Shown here: piece after piece, positions 1-8,215 of the stretch | Layout: each line of letters begins with the position of its first letter | Position numbering within the stretch: position 1 is the stretch's first letter | Assembly (NCBI GenBank): GCA_963770545.1 | Contig: CAVYQF010000005.1 | Location: 62,001 to 126,000, forward strand | Reading direction: 5' to 3' | Source: RYN-230 sp963770545 | GTDB lineage: Bacteria; Actinomycetota; Actinomycetes; Streptosporangiales; Streptosporangiaceae | Length of the DNA: 64,000 nucleotides | Notes under the pieces: generated by a model | Seen by the model: the letters and a program-made list of their open reading frames with translations, nothing else | What the model was told of the DNA's origin: nothing | Databases searched by the model: none | Position numbers and translations under genes: made by a program

Positions 1-250
1 CTCGCGGCCTAAATAACCGCAGAGTAAGAGGTTTGTCAGCCCGGGGATGCCTCCGACCCGGTGTCTGGCATCAGCTAGGAGGATCCACCGCCCAGCCCGG
101 TCGCGGGGCTGGTCGGGACACCTAACAGCGACTGAGCCCGTCGGCAGCCTGCCTGCAGGACTGCCGGGGCCGAGAAAAGCGACGCAGGATGCGCTCGGAG
201 AAGCCCTGGTGAGGTACTGAAGGACGCGGGTTCGATTCCCGCCACCTCCA
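1..250 (+). ncRNA. ssrA: tmRNA (transfer-messenger RNA), 3' part
   Basis: Rescues stalled ribosomes by trans-translation. The window starts inside the tag reading frame: bases 1-12 read Leu-Ala-Ala-stop, the usual end of the degradation tag. The following GTCAGCCCGG and CTGGCATCAGCTAG stretches resemble actinobacterial tmRNA pseudoknots. The 3' end has a tRNA-like T arm (stem 226-230 with 238-242, loop TTCGATT) and an acceptor strand CACCTCC with discriminator A at 250; CCA is not encoded. The minus strand gives the familiar spurious peptide RESNPRP. The 5' half, including the alanyl acceptor partner strand, lies before the window. Confidence 0.93.
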
Positions 251-254
251 CGAC

Positions 255-301
255 GCGGGCCACGGCGAGCCGGCCACCACGGTCGGCTCGCCGTGGCCCG
301 C
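255..301 (+). terminator. Perfect 18-bp hairpin downstream of tmRNA
   Basis: Left arm GCGGGCCACGGCGAGCCG at 255-272 and its exact complement at 284-301, with an 11-nt loop. It starts 5 bases after the tmRNA end and is followed by ACTGCTTTC, so it probably ends tmRNA transcription. A degenerate second copy with the same outer arms follows at about 339-388 (GCGGGCCACG and CGTGGCCCGC), suggesting duplication. Otherwise 251-621 holds no gene I can support. Confidence 0.7.
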
Positions 302-621
302 ACTGCTTTCCGGGGGAGGCCCCCCGGACCCCCCCGAGGCGGGCCACGCTGCTCGCCGGCCACCACGACTAGCTCGCCGTGGCCCGCACGGCCGTCTCCC
401 GCTCCCCGCGGTGAGTTGATCATGGTTAGCATCCACTTCTCCTACGAGACGTGCGTCCTGACGGGTGTTTTGTCTGTTTATGGCGCACGCTCCGTAGGAA
501 AAGTGGACGGGAGGGGCCAGTGTGACTCGTGGGACCTGGGCCGCCGGTGCCGGTCAGCGGCGCCCGGGCCGTAGTGCCGGGTCGGCGGCCCTCCCGGAGT
601 CGGCCTCCCGGAGTTAACCGG

Positions 622-945
622 TCAGGAGCCGATCCCCGCCAGCTTGCACTGGGTCCGGGTCTGCCGGGACTGGGCGTCGGTGCGGGCGTAGGCGCTCCGG
701 CAGATCGTCTTGGCCTTGCTCCCGCACGCGTGGATAACGGCCCCTCCCGTGGAGCTGACCACCGAGAGGTTGATGCACCCGTTCCTGGACCGGTCGTAGC
801 TGCCCTGGTGCAGTCCGGACCACACCCCGACGCCAGCGAAGATCACCAGCGCCCCCGCACAGATCGCTCCGATAATCCACTTTCCCCGGCGGGACAGCGA
901 CTGTCCGAAGTGTTCCGGGTTCCGGCCTCTCATGCCCCAGAGCAT
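622..945 (-). CDS. Small single-pass membrane protein, unknown function
   Basis: A 107-residue protein with a short basic cytoplasmic start (RRGK), one strong transmembrane helix at about residues 23-45, then an outside domain of about 60 residues with four cysteines (NGC, HAC, TIC, TQC) that could form two disulfides. The start at 945 has GGAG about 11 bases upstream; an internal Met four residues on is possible. I recognise no family. It is codirectional with the truncated GDT1 gene. Its coding quality is fair, but it lacks recognised homology signals. Confidence 0.5.
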   Translation of the reverse strand: MLWGMRGRNPEHFGQSLSRRGKWIIGAICAGALVIFAGVGVWSGLHQGSYDRSRNGCINLSVVSSTGGAVIHACGSKAKTICRSAYARTDAQSRQTRTQCKLAGIGS

Positions 946-962
946 AAGGGACGCCGCTCCAT

Positions 963-1013
963 CCAGCGCAGCCGCTCATCCCGCGCAGCCGCTCACGCCG
1001 CGCAGCCGCTCAC
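963..1013. repeat. 17-bp tandem repeat, three copies
   Basis: Three contiguous copies of a 17-bp unit (core GCGCAGCCGCTCA on the plus strand) at 963-979, 980-996 and 997-1013. The stop codon of the adjacent GDT1-family gene (993-995) lies inside the middle copy. The period is not a multiple of three, so copy gain would shift the frame. Confidence 0.85.
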
Positions 1014-1256
1014 GGCCCCGGCGAAGAATGTCAGGGCGACCGCGAGTTCCACGGCCCGGTGGGGAAGGATGTCCAGCAGCAGGACACCTACGGTGATCGC
1101 GATCACCACGTGCACCGCGAACGCCGCGGTCGCGCCGAGCCAGACGGCCCAGGGGCGGCCCCGGGTGGCCATGACCAGGGAGGCGAACATGGTCTTGTCG
1201 GGCAGTTCGCCGAGGAAGATCACGGGGAAGACAGCGGCGACGACAGCAAGGTTCAC
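993..1256 (-). CDS. TMEM165/GDT1 (UPF0016) family membrane protein, truncated to one half
   Basis: GDT1 proteins are membrane cation transporters (Mn2+/Ca2+ in characterised members) built from two homologous halves, each with an E-x-G-D-K-T-type motif. Here the single motif ELPDKT sits at residues 17-22 in the first of about three membrane helices. The protein ends after about 87 residues at FFAGAVSGCAA, where the second half would normally follow. The GTG start at 1256 is chosen because GAAGAGGG lies 5 bases upstream and VNLAVVAAVF is the usual family start. The stop falls in a 17-bp tandem repeat, so the truncation may result from repeat expansion. A homodimer of the half is an alternative. 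Confidence 0.75.
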   Translation of the reverse strand: MNLAVVAAVFPVIFLGELPDKTMFASLVMATRGRPWAVWLGATAAFAVHVVIAITVGVLLLDILPHRAVELAVALTFFAGAVSGCAA

Positions 1257-1473
1257 GCTGGCCCTCTTCAGTACCGGTCGAGGGCCAATCTGCCAGCCGG
1301 AATGAGGACCCGCCTTCATCCCGGCCACGGACAGGCCCGTGACCACTGGGATGAAGGTCTCGCCCGCCTGCATCGAGCGCAGGCCTGGCAACCGGGCGCC
1401 GCTGGCGCCAGCATGTCGATTGCCAGTCGGGGGCTACTCCCCTTCGACGCCAACGATAGTGCAGCGGGGGCCG

Positions 1474-2055
1474 ATGACTGAGCCGAAGCCGGCGAATGAC
1501 GGCGACGGGGACGGCGCCGGGAACCCCAGGACGCCGCCCCCCGCGGCGGGGCGGTTCTGGCGCGACTTCGAGCGGGGTCTCTCCCTGGCCCGGCTCACCC
1601 TGGTGCTGCCGGTCGTCGTCCTGGTGCTGTCCGGGATCGGCGCGTTCATCTACGGGGTCGCGATCGCGGTGCACTCGGTGGCGGACATCGCCGATCATCC
1701 GTTCGTCGCGCACAACCTGCGCTTGTTCCTCACCGAGATCGACCTGTTCCTGATCGGCGCGACACTGATCATCGCCGCCATCGGCCTGTACGAGCTGTTC
1801 ATCGCCCGGATCGACCCAGCCAACCTGCGCCGCCCGATGCCGGCCTGGCTGGAGATGAACGACCTGAACGACCTGAAGGCGCGGGTCATCGCCATGATCA
1901 TCCTGGTGTGCGCGGTGACCTTCACGGACGTGCTTCTGGAGTTCCCCAAGGACACGCTCGAGGTGCTGTACCTGGCCGCGGGGGTCGGGATATTCATCGT
2001 CGCGCTCACCGTCTTCCTCAGGTTCGGCTCCGACAACGGTGGTGATCACGCATGA
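1474..2055 (+). CDS. YqhA/UPF0114 family integral membrane protein
   Basis: A 193-residue protein of unknown function. It has a hydrophilic Pro/Asp-rich start of about 35 residues, then four predicted membrane segments at about 44-70, 85-110, 130-150 and 160-182. The segments include the family-like stretches ERGLSLARLTLVLPVV and LYELFIARIDP. The ATG at 1474 is preferred over upstream in-frame starts because GGGGG precedes it and homologues begin just before the first helix. Its TGA overlaps the next start (ATGA), so it is translationally coupled to the SRPBCC gene. Confidence 0.8.
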   Translation: MTEPKPANDGDGDGAGNPRTPPPAAGRFWRDFERGLSLARLTLVLPVVVLVLSGIGAFIYGVAIAVHSVADIADHPFVAHNLRLFLTEIDLFLIGATLIIAAIGLYELFIARIDPANLRRPMPAWLEMNDLNDLKARVIAMIILVCAVTFTDVLLEFPKDTLEVLYLAAGVGIFIVALTVFLRFGSDNGGDHA

Positions 2056-2497
2056 CGGACATCAGTCGTCCGGCCAGCCCGCTCCGGGTCTCCGCGCAGG
2101 TCCACGTGGCGGCCGACCCGCACGATGTCTGGCGCCTGATGACCGACTGGTCCCGCCAGCACGAGTGGATCTGGGCCACCCACGTCCGCGGCGGCCAGGG
2201 CCTGGGCGCCACGGTCGTCGGCTGGACCGGGATCGGCCCGGTCGGCTTTACCGACACCATGATCATCAGCGAGTGGGATCCGCCGCTCCGCTGCGTGGTC
2301 CGGCACACCGGCAAGCTGGTCCGCGGATCCGGGATATTCGAGGTGATCCCCGTCGGGGAGGAGGCCGAGTTCCGCTGGACCGAGGACCTGGAACTGCCCC
2401 TGCCCCCGCCGTGGGCAGAATGGCCGGACTCGTCATCGGGCCCGTCGCCGCGGCGAGCCTGGCCGCATCGCTGCGCCGGTTCGCCAGGCTGTTCTAG
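2052..2497 (+). pseudogene. SRPBCC (polyketide cyclase/START-like) family protein, frameshifted near its end
   Basis: Small helix-grip lipid- or ligand-binding fold. The first 117 residues are in one frame, with family-like features VAADPHDVWRLMTDW, VVGWTGIGPVGF and FRWTEDLELPL. After a C5 run at 2403-2407 the expected C-terminus (GLVIGPVAAASLAASLRRFARLF) continues in another frame and stops at 2497. Read straight through, the first frame runs nonsensically into the next gene. One missing or extra base in the C-run explains it. Either the gene is a recent pseudogene or the base call is wrong. It starts in a 4-bp overlap with the YqhA-like gene. Confidence 0.75.
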
Positions 2498-2562
2498 CGC
2501 CCAGTCGCCCGGGCGGTCCAGCCCCGGGACCCCTGGACACGCCGCACTGCTCCGCATATCCT

Positions 2563-2580
2563 TGACTGTATGGTCAGTCA
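2563..2580. promoter_or_regulatory. TetR-type operator, copy A
   Basis: TGACTG at 2563-2568 and its complement CAGTCA at 2575-2580, spaced 6 bases. It matches the palindrome seen at 9457, 30893, 40218 and 41743. It overlaps the annotated ATG (2570) of the Rieske gene, so either that mRNA is leaderless or translation starts further in. Confidence 0.65.
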
Positions 2581-3830
2581 GGACTTTGCCAGCCCCGCCC
2601 CGCCGCCCGCCGCGCCGCCCGTCGCATCGCCCGCCGCGTCGCCGATCCGCCCGCCCGCCCCGCTCGATGAGGCCGCCGTGCAGGAATCGCTGCGGCCGTT
2701 CGGTGGCAGCCGGATGCTGCCCCGCGCCGCCTACGTGGACCCGGACGTGTTCGACTGGGAGCGGCAGTACTTCTTCGGCGGCGGCTGGATGTGCGTGGGC
2801 CGCAGTTCCCAGACCCCGGCCGCCGGGGACATGCGGGCCGAGCCGGTCGGCGAGGGCAGCGTGCTCATCGTCCGCGGCGACGACGGCGCGCTGCGCGCGT
2901 TCGCCAACTTCTGCCGCCACCGCGGGCACGAACTCCTGCCCTGCGGCGCCTCCGCGCAGGCCGGCGTCATCATCTGCCCGTACCACTCGTGGACCTACGG
3001 CCTGAAAGGCAACCTGCGCGCCGCCGCGGGCTTCAAGAACCGGCCGGGCTTCGACGCCGACGCCTGGGGCCTCGTCGAACTCCCGGTGGAGGAGTGGCAC
3101 GGGCTGGTTTTCGTTGATGGATCCGGAACTGCCGGGCCGCTGGCCGACTCTCTCGGAAGTCTGGACGACCTGATCGCCCCCTACGAGCTCGGCCGGCTCG
3201 TGATGCGCGGCCAGCACGACTACGAGGTCGCGTCCAACTGGAAGATCCTGACCGAGAACTACCACGAGTGCTATCACTGCCCGCAGATCCACCCCGAGCT
3301 GTGCAAGGTCAGCCCGCCCAAGAGCGGCGAGAACTACTCGGCCCCCGGGACCTGGATCGGCGGCTGGATGGACCTGCGCGACGGCATGACCACCATGTCG
3401 CTGGACGGGACCAGCCACGGGGTGGCGTTGCGGAACCTGGACGCCGCAGGGGCTGCGGACTGTCATCTACGTCCAGGTCTTCCCCAACATCCTGCTCAGC
3501 CTGCACCCGGACTACGTGATGACCCACCGGCTCACGCCGCTGGCCGCGGACCGGACCCGGATCGAGTGCACCTGGGCCTTCGCGCCCGAGGCGGTGGACG
3601 CGCCAGGGTTCGACCCCGGCTACGCGGTGGACTTCTGGGACATCACCAACCAGCAGGACTGGCACGCCTGCGAGTCGGTGCAGCGCGGGCTGACCTCGCC
3701 GCACGCCATCCCGGGCCCGCTGTCGGCCGAGGAGGACGCGGTCTACCAGTTCGTGACCATGATCGCCCGGGGCTACCTGGGCCAGCCGGTGTGGAACACC
3801 GGCAGCGCCACCGCCGCCCCCGTCGGCTGA
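2570..3830 (+). pseudogene. Rieske [2Fe-2S] aromatic-ring/quaternary-amine-type oxygenase alpha subunit, frameshifted
   Basis: Family enzymes use a Rieske cluster and a mononuclear iron to hydroxylate or N-demethylate substrates. Visible: Rieske ligands CRHRGH (Cys115, His117) and CPYHSW (Cys136, His139); the iron-site segment NWKILTENYHECYHC around 222-236, with Glu where many ring dioxygenases have Asp, as in carnitine and glycine-betaine oxygenases; and a C-terminus with FWDITNQQDW. Around 3443-3452 (a G4 run) the frame changes. The remainder, starting GLRTVIYVQVFPN, is in another frame to 3830, so one extra base breaks the gene. The ATG at 2570 lacks a ribosome site and overlaps the operator. 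GTG 2678, preceded by GAGG, is a credible alternative start that drops a Pro/Ala-rich leader. It is a paralogue of the gene at 17939. Confidence 0.82.
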
Positions 3831-4101
3831 CCGGCCCCGGCTGGCCGCCCGCCAAAATTCAAATTCCTAAATTCCCGCAACGAACACCGCCGCGGCGCCA
3901 GTCCCCCGCCCCGGCGCGCCCTAGTACGCGGCCCGCGGGCCCCCGTGGTCGATATGCCAGGCCCGGGTCCTGGCCGCCGGTGAGTTCGTGCTGGCCACCG
4001 GCCTGTACGTCAGGTACTCCGCAGATCGTCCCAGGTAAGCGGCCGGCGGCTCCGGGGTACCGTCGTGGCGAGGAACCGGACCCAGGACCACTGGAGGAAC
4101 C

Positions 4102-4572
4102 ATGCCTAAGCTCTCGAAAGACACCGCCCCCGACGTCGGGGACTTCGGCGCGGCCATCGACCGCGGGGGCCAGCTGGACGATTACACCGTCGATTTCGTC
4201 ACGATCCGCGAGAGCCACTCGCTGGCGCCCCTGCTCAAGGGGCTGCCTGGTGACAGCTGCCAGTGCCCGCACTGGGGATACCTGCTGGCGGGCAAGATCA
4301 CGGTGAGCTACCCGGACCACGATGAGGTCTACCAGGCGGGCGATGCCTTCTACATGACCCCCGGTCACGTGCCCGCGGCCGAGGCGGGCAGCGAGTTCAT
4401 CCAGTTCAGTCCCAAGCAGGAACTGGCCGACGGAACGATGGGGGCCGCGATGCCAAGGCAGCGTCGGTGGGTCCGACGTCCAGAGATGCTACGGCGGGCC
4501 GGGCCTGTAGTGCCAGTGGCCGTTCAGGCCAGCTGCTCCCCGGCCTTCGCGGCTAGGCGCTCGGCTAGCTAA
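4102..4572 (+). CDS. Cupin-domain protein
   Basis: A 156-residue single-domain cupin. Motif 1 is around residues 52-72 (CPHWGYLLAGKITV) and motif 2 around 78-98 (GDAFYMTPGHVPA), giving metal-ligand histidines typical of small cupins; the substrate is unknown. The start follows a GGAGGAA ribosome site. After FSPKQELAD the last 40 residues are Arg/Pro-rich and unlike the usual short family ending, so the true stop may have been lost to an indel in this indel-rich stretch. It ends one base before the convergent MFS gene. The 270 bases before it (3831-4101) hold only an AT-richer patch near 3856-3880 and no gene I can support. Confidence 0.75.
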   Translation: MPKLSKDTAPDVGDFGAAIDRGGQLDDYTVDFVTIRESHSLAPLLKGLPGDSCQCPHWGYLLAGKITVSYPDHDEVYQAGDAFYMTPGHVPAAEAGSEFIQFSPKQELADGTMGAAMPRQRRWVRRPEMLRRAGPVVPVAVQASCSPAFAARRSAS

Positions 4573-6029
4573 TCACTGGCCAGGAATCCGGCGCGGCAGG
4601 GCCAGGACCAGGATCAGCGCCAGCACCACGAAGCCCACGTTGGCCAGCAGCGCCAGCTCCGCGCTGTGGCTGAACGCGACGGCCACGGCGTCCGGGCCGG
4701 GCTTGATGGCCAGCGTGCCGAACAGCACGGTGCCGATGATCGCGATGCCCAGCGCGGTGCCCGCCCGCTGCGCGGTGCCCAGGATGCCGCTGGCCGTGCC
4801 CGCGTCCCGGCGCGGCACGGTGGCCAGCACGAAGTCCTGGTTCGGCGCGATCGTCATGCCGTTGCCCAGGCCCGCCAGCAGCAGCGGCGCCACCAGGTAC
4901 CAGCCGCTGACCGCCGGCGCGGTGAGGTGCACGACCGCGGCCGCCAACCCGAGCCCGGCGATGACCAGGGCACAGCCGGTCACCAGGACCATCCGGCCGA
5001 GACGGGCGGAGAGCTTGTCGCTCCGCGCCGCGGTGATCAGGCTGCCCAGCGAGAACGGCGCGATGACCAGCCCGGTGACCAGCGCACTGTGCCCGAGGCC
5101 TTCCTGCCACAGGATCGACAGCGTGAAGAACACGCTGGCGAAGCCGGCGAAGTACACCACCGCGAAGATGGCCCCGGCCGAGAACGACATCTGCCCGAGC
5201 AAGCCCGGGCGAGCAGCGGGTCGCCGCCGCGCCGGTCCTCGCGCACTTCCCAGGCGGCCAGCAGCGCGACCGCCACGGCGCACCCGCCGAAGCAGGCCCA
5301 GCACCAGCCGGGCCAGCCGGCCTGCTGCCCCTCGACCAGCGGGATCAGCAACAGCAGCAGCGCCGCGGTGAGCAGGGCCAGGCCGCCGGGATCGAATCCG
5401 CGCCGGGCCCGGCCCGCCGGGCGGGGCAGCAGCCAGGCGGCCAGCGGCACCGTGACCGCCCCGATGAACAGGTTGACCAGGAACACCCAGCGCCACCCGT
5501 CGCGGGCCCCGGCCGCCGCGATGATCAGGCCGCCGAGCAGCGGCCCGATCGCGGTCGACACGCCGATGGTCGCGCCGAGGACGCCGAAGGCCCGGGAGCG
5601 CGCCGGCCCGGTGAAGGACAGCTGGATGGTGGCCGAGATGGCCGGGTAGAACACTCCGGCCCCGAACCCCTGCACGACCCGGGCGATGACGATCTGGTCC
5701 GGGTGCTGCGCGACGCCGCAGGCCACGCTGGCCAGGGTGAAGATGGTCAGGCCGATGAGGAAGAGCGGCTTGTGGCCGAACCGGTCGCCGGCCCGCCCGG
5801 CGGGCACCAGGGCCAGGCCGTAGGCCAGCGCGTAGCCGGCCACGATCCATTCCAGGCTGGACGCCGGGGCGTGCAGGCCGGAGCGGATGCTGGGCAGCGC
5901 CACGTTCACGATCGTGGTGTCAAGCAGCGCCATGAAGGCGCCGACCAGCACGATCGAGACGGCCCGCCAGCCATGCCTGGCGGGGGTTGGCGCCGCGGTC
6001 GCGCGGTCTGGGACGGCGCTGGCGGTCAC
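4573..6029 (-). pseudogene. MFS drug-exporter (DHA2-like) family protein, one frameshift
   Basis: A 14-helix-type multidrug efflux protein. The N-terminal half reads from a GTG at 6029 (VTASAVPDRA) through LLDTTIVNVALPSI (helix 1 motif), GDRFGHKPLF (loop 2-3 motif A) and a motif-C-like stretch RSRAFGVLGATIGVSTAIGP. At about 5200-5215 the frame changes. The second half, starting LLGQMSFSAGAIFAV and ending PRRIPGQ, is in another frame to 4573. Inserting one base restores a normal protein. The start overlaps the PadR stop (GTGA), so the pair forms one autoregulated operon typical of PadR-controlled exporters. Confidence 0.8.
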
Positions 6030-6616
6030 GGGGTCTCCTCCCGGGTGACCGGGGCGCCGATCCCGGTCGCGAAGTCGGCGGCGATCTTCGGCATCCGGCT
6101 GAGGAGTTCCTCGTGCCAGCGCACCTCCGCGGCCGCCCGCTCGATGATGTGCCGCATGATCATCCGCTCCGCCTCGTTGAGGTAGGGATCTGCGATCTCG
6201 GCCCGGTGCCGCAGCGAGGATCTCCCGGACCCGCAGCCCGGCCAGCCGGTCGAGCCACGATCTGGGTGAGGGTCTGCTCCGGCAGGTCCCGGGACTGGGC
6301 CAGCGCCAGGTCGAACGGGTCGTTCGGCAAGTGCTGAGCTGGTGCAGCGCCTGTCCCGGACGGCGGCCAGGGCCCGCTGGCCTTCCCGGGTGATCTCGTA
6401 GACGGTGCGCTCGGGCCGGTTGCCGACCCGCTCGGTGCGCACCTCCCGCACCAGCCCCTCGTTGGCCAGCCGTTTCAGCGCCCCGTACAGCGACCCGACG
6501 TGGACGTCGGCCCACTGCTCGGTGCGGTCCGACTGGGCCTGATGGCGGATCTGGTGCCCGTGCAGCGGCCCGCTCGCCGCGAGCGTGCCCAGGATGAACA
6601 AGCGGATAGAAGACAC
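6026..6616 (-). pseudogene. PadR-family transcriptional regulator with several indels
   Basis: Winged-helix repressor. The N-terminal domain is intact: LFILGTLAASGPLHGHQI, then VHVGSLYGALKRLANEGLV and RTVYEITREGQRAL. From about 6345 down to 6195 the reading shifts between frames. Expected residues such as LHQLST and RLAGLRVREIL appear in another frame before HRAEIADPYLNEAERMI resumes, so at least two compensating single-base indels are present. The GTG at 6616 is chosen because homologues start there and it sits in the perfect operator at 6614-6645. The DNA-binding domain would still be made. Its target is the downstream exporter. Confidence 0.78.
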
Positions 6617-6645
6617 GCGATTACTCTCGCACAAGTAATCGCGTG
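6614..6645. promoter_or_regulatory. PadR operator, perfect inverted repeat
   Basis: CACGCGATTACT at 6614-6625 and its exact complement AGTAATCGCGTG at 6634-6645, with an 8-base spacer. It covers the PadR start codon, the expected place for autorepression of the PadR-exporter operon. Confidence 0.75.
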
Positions 6646-6903
6646 ATGGCAAGCTTGCGACTGGACCGCGGCCTGGTGCCGCCCCGGTGGCCCACGCCAC
6701 GCCGTGCCTCGGTCACGGAGTGGTGCAGGGGACAGCCAGGACCGGGCAGTGGCGTGACGGATGTGCGTCGCCGGGAGCTGAGATGTAATCGGGGGATTGG
6801 TTAACGCATGCCCGGAATATCACCATTATGGCGTGACCGTTTAGATAACTTACATCCGTATAATCCGCATTGCCGAAGCAATATCCCCCACGCCGGTGAA
6901 TCA

Positions 6904-6930
6904 CGCTGACCTTGATTTATTGGGTCAGCG
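6904..6930. terminator. Hairpin between PadR promoter and small membrane gene
   Basis: CGCTGACC (6904-6911) pairs exactly with GGTCAGCG (6923-6930) around an AT-rich 11-base loop. It lies downstream of the minus-strand gene ending at 6983, so it could end that transcript, although no U-tract follows. The rest of 6646-6982 is AT-richer than average (promoter-like) with no gene I can support. Confidence 0.4.
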
Positions 6931-6982
6931 TCGCGCCCTGCCTGCTGGTCCCCACCTTCACCTGTGGTGATCAGCCACGGCC

Positions 6983-7195
6983 TTACTCCGCGGCCACGAA
7001 GTCGATCTCCTCAGTGCTCAGAGTGAGCGTGCCGGCCAGCCTGGCTTGCTGCCCGGGATCCACGAACGCCGGTACCGCCAGGACACGCCCAGCTCGGAAG
7101 GCCTCGTCTGTATGGTGCGCCCAGATGCCCAGGGTTGCGAAAGCGGCGCAGCCCATGAGGGCCAGAACCGACCAGAGAATCATCGGCACGATCAT
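6983..7195 (-). CDS. Small membrane protein, unknown function
   Basis: A 70-residue protein. One transmembrane helix at about residues 2-24 (VPMILWSVLALMGCAAFATL) is followed by a soluble tail ending TLSTEEIDFVAAE. The ATG at 7195 is preferred over one nine residues upstream because GGGGGATG precedes it and the helix then starts the protein. It is divergent from the LuxR gene at 7351. I recognise no family. Its size and position suggest a membrane partner or target of the regulator, which is inference only. Confidence 0.45.
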   Translation of the reverse strand: MIVPMILWSVLALMGCAAFATLGIWAHHTDEAFRAGRVLAVPAFVDPGQQARLAGTLTLSTEEIDFVAAE

Positions 7196-7233
7196 GTGAT
7201 CATCCCCCCACATTTGGGACATTAGCCCCGCTA

Positions 7234-7247
7234 CTCATTTGAATGAG
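7234..7247. promoter_or_regulatory. Inverted repeat in divergent promoter region
   Basis: CTCATT (7234-7239) and AATGAG (7242-7247), spaced 2 bases, between the divergent small membrane gene and the LuxR gene. It is a candidate regulator site, supported only by symmetry and position. Confidence 0.3.
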
Positions 7248-7350
7248 AGCTATAGGCTTGACTAAACCGCCCGTCGGGGAGAAGTGTCTATACGCACGTT
7301 GCGCATATGGGCTGATTGCGCACTTCGCTGCCTGGTGACCTGGGGGGGCC

Positions 7351-8106
7351 ATGCACGTGTCGCTGAATACTCTGCGTCAAGCCCTTCAGCTCGTTGAGGG
7401 TCTGGCCGAGATTGACGATCCAGCCGACTTCGGCGAGCGGGTGCTTCCCGGCCTGGACGGGCTGATCGGCTGTGACCTGGTCAGCTACAGCGAGATCGGA
7501 GCCGGGCCGGCACCCGGTCAGACTCACTCCTGCGGCTATCCCGCAGACGTCATCACGCCCGCCAGGCTCAGTGTCTTCGGCGCGCTCGTTCACCAGCACC
7601 CGCTGGTGAACCATTACCTCGCCACCGGTGACGGCAGTGCGGTCAAGATCAGCGACTTCCTCGACCAGGAGCGCTTCCACCGGTTAGGGCTGTACGCCGA
7701 GTTCTTCCGGACGTTCCCCATCGAGCACCAGCTCACGGTCGCCCTGCCCAGCCCAGCGGCGACCGTCATCGGCTTCGCGTTTAATCGCGCTCGTGGTGAC
7801 TTCACCGAGGCCGAGCGGGACGTGCTCGGCGTCCTGCGCGCGCCGCTGATGACGGCGAGGGAGCGCGCTGCCAGGCGGCACCGGGCCAAGCACGCTCTGA
7901 CTGCGGCCAGCGACAGCCATCTGGGCGGCCTGACCCGCCGCGAGCTGCAGATCCTCGACCTCGTCACCCAGGGCCGCACCAACAGTTACATCGCCAGGAC
8001 CCTCGACGTCAGCCCCCGGACGATCGCCAAGCACCTCGAGCACATCTACCGCAAACTCGGTGTCACCAGCCGTGCGGCCGCTGTCCACCGAGCTACCCGA
8101 CGGTGA
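7351..8106 (+). CDS. LuxR-family transcriptional regulator
   Basis: A 251-residue regulator. Residues 1-185 form an uncharacterised GAF-like sensing part without clear ligand motifs (LLHQH-type His residues around 90-95, PIEHQLTVALP near 127). A classical LuxR/NarL helix-turn-helix follows at about 191-245: LTRRELQILDLVTQG, NSYIARTLDVSPRTIAKHLE and IYRKLGVTSRAAAV. There is no receiver domain, so it is not a phosphorelay response regulator. The start codon follows a G-rich ribosome site. It may control the divergent small gene at 7195 or act elsewhere. Confidence 0.85.
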   Translation: MHVSLNTLRQALQLVEGLAEIDDPADFGERVLPGLDGLIGCDLVSYSEIGAGPAPGQTHSCGYPADVITPARLSVFGALVHQHPLVNHYLATGDGSAVKISDFLDQERFHRLGLYAEFFRTFPIEHQLTVALPSPAATVIGFAFNRARGDFTEAERDVLGVLRAPLMTARERAARRHRAKHALTAASDSHLGGLTRRELQILDLVTQGRTNSYIARTLDVSPRTIAKHLEHIYRKLGVTSRAAAVHRATRR

Positions 8107-8153
8107 GCGCCGCTCGTCGTCTTGGCTGATCCCGCGGCCTGGCGCCCGGCTGG

Positions 8154-8177
8154 GCGGCCCGGCAGGGTCCGGGCCGC
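8154..8177. terminator. Hairpin between convergent LuxR and acyl-CoA dehydrogenase genes
   Basis: GCGGCCCG (8154-8161) pairs with CGGGCCGC (8170-8177) around an 8-base loop. It sits in a stretch of short direct repeats (GGCAGGGTC occurs at 8161, 8185 and 8210). It is positioned to end both convergent transcripts. Confidence 0.45.
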
Positions 8178-8215
8178 GCGGCCCGGCAGGGTCAGGCCAC
8201 GGCGGCGGGGCAGGG

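Noticed and set aside
210..250. Possible stand-alone tRNA gene suggested by the T arm
   Set aside because: Upstream sequence gives the tmRNA tag end and pseudoknots, and there is no anticodon arm at the right distance.
976..2049. 357-residue minus-strand open frame
   Set aside because: It is the reverse of the YqhA-like gene and the GDT1 half; the peptide is low-complexity with no family features.
3921..4157. 78-residue minus-strand open frame before the cupin gene
   Set aside because: It overlaps the cupin start, has no ribosome site and shows no recognisable domain.
7258..7294. Sigma-70 promoter TTGACT ... TATACG before the LuxR gene
   Set aside because: The spacing of about 24 bases is too long for a standard promoter; only the palindrome is kept as a weak site.
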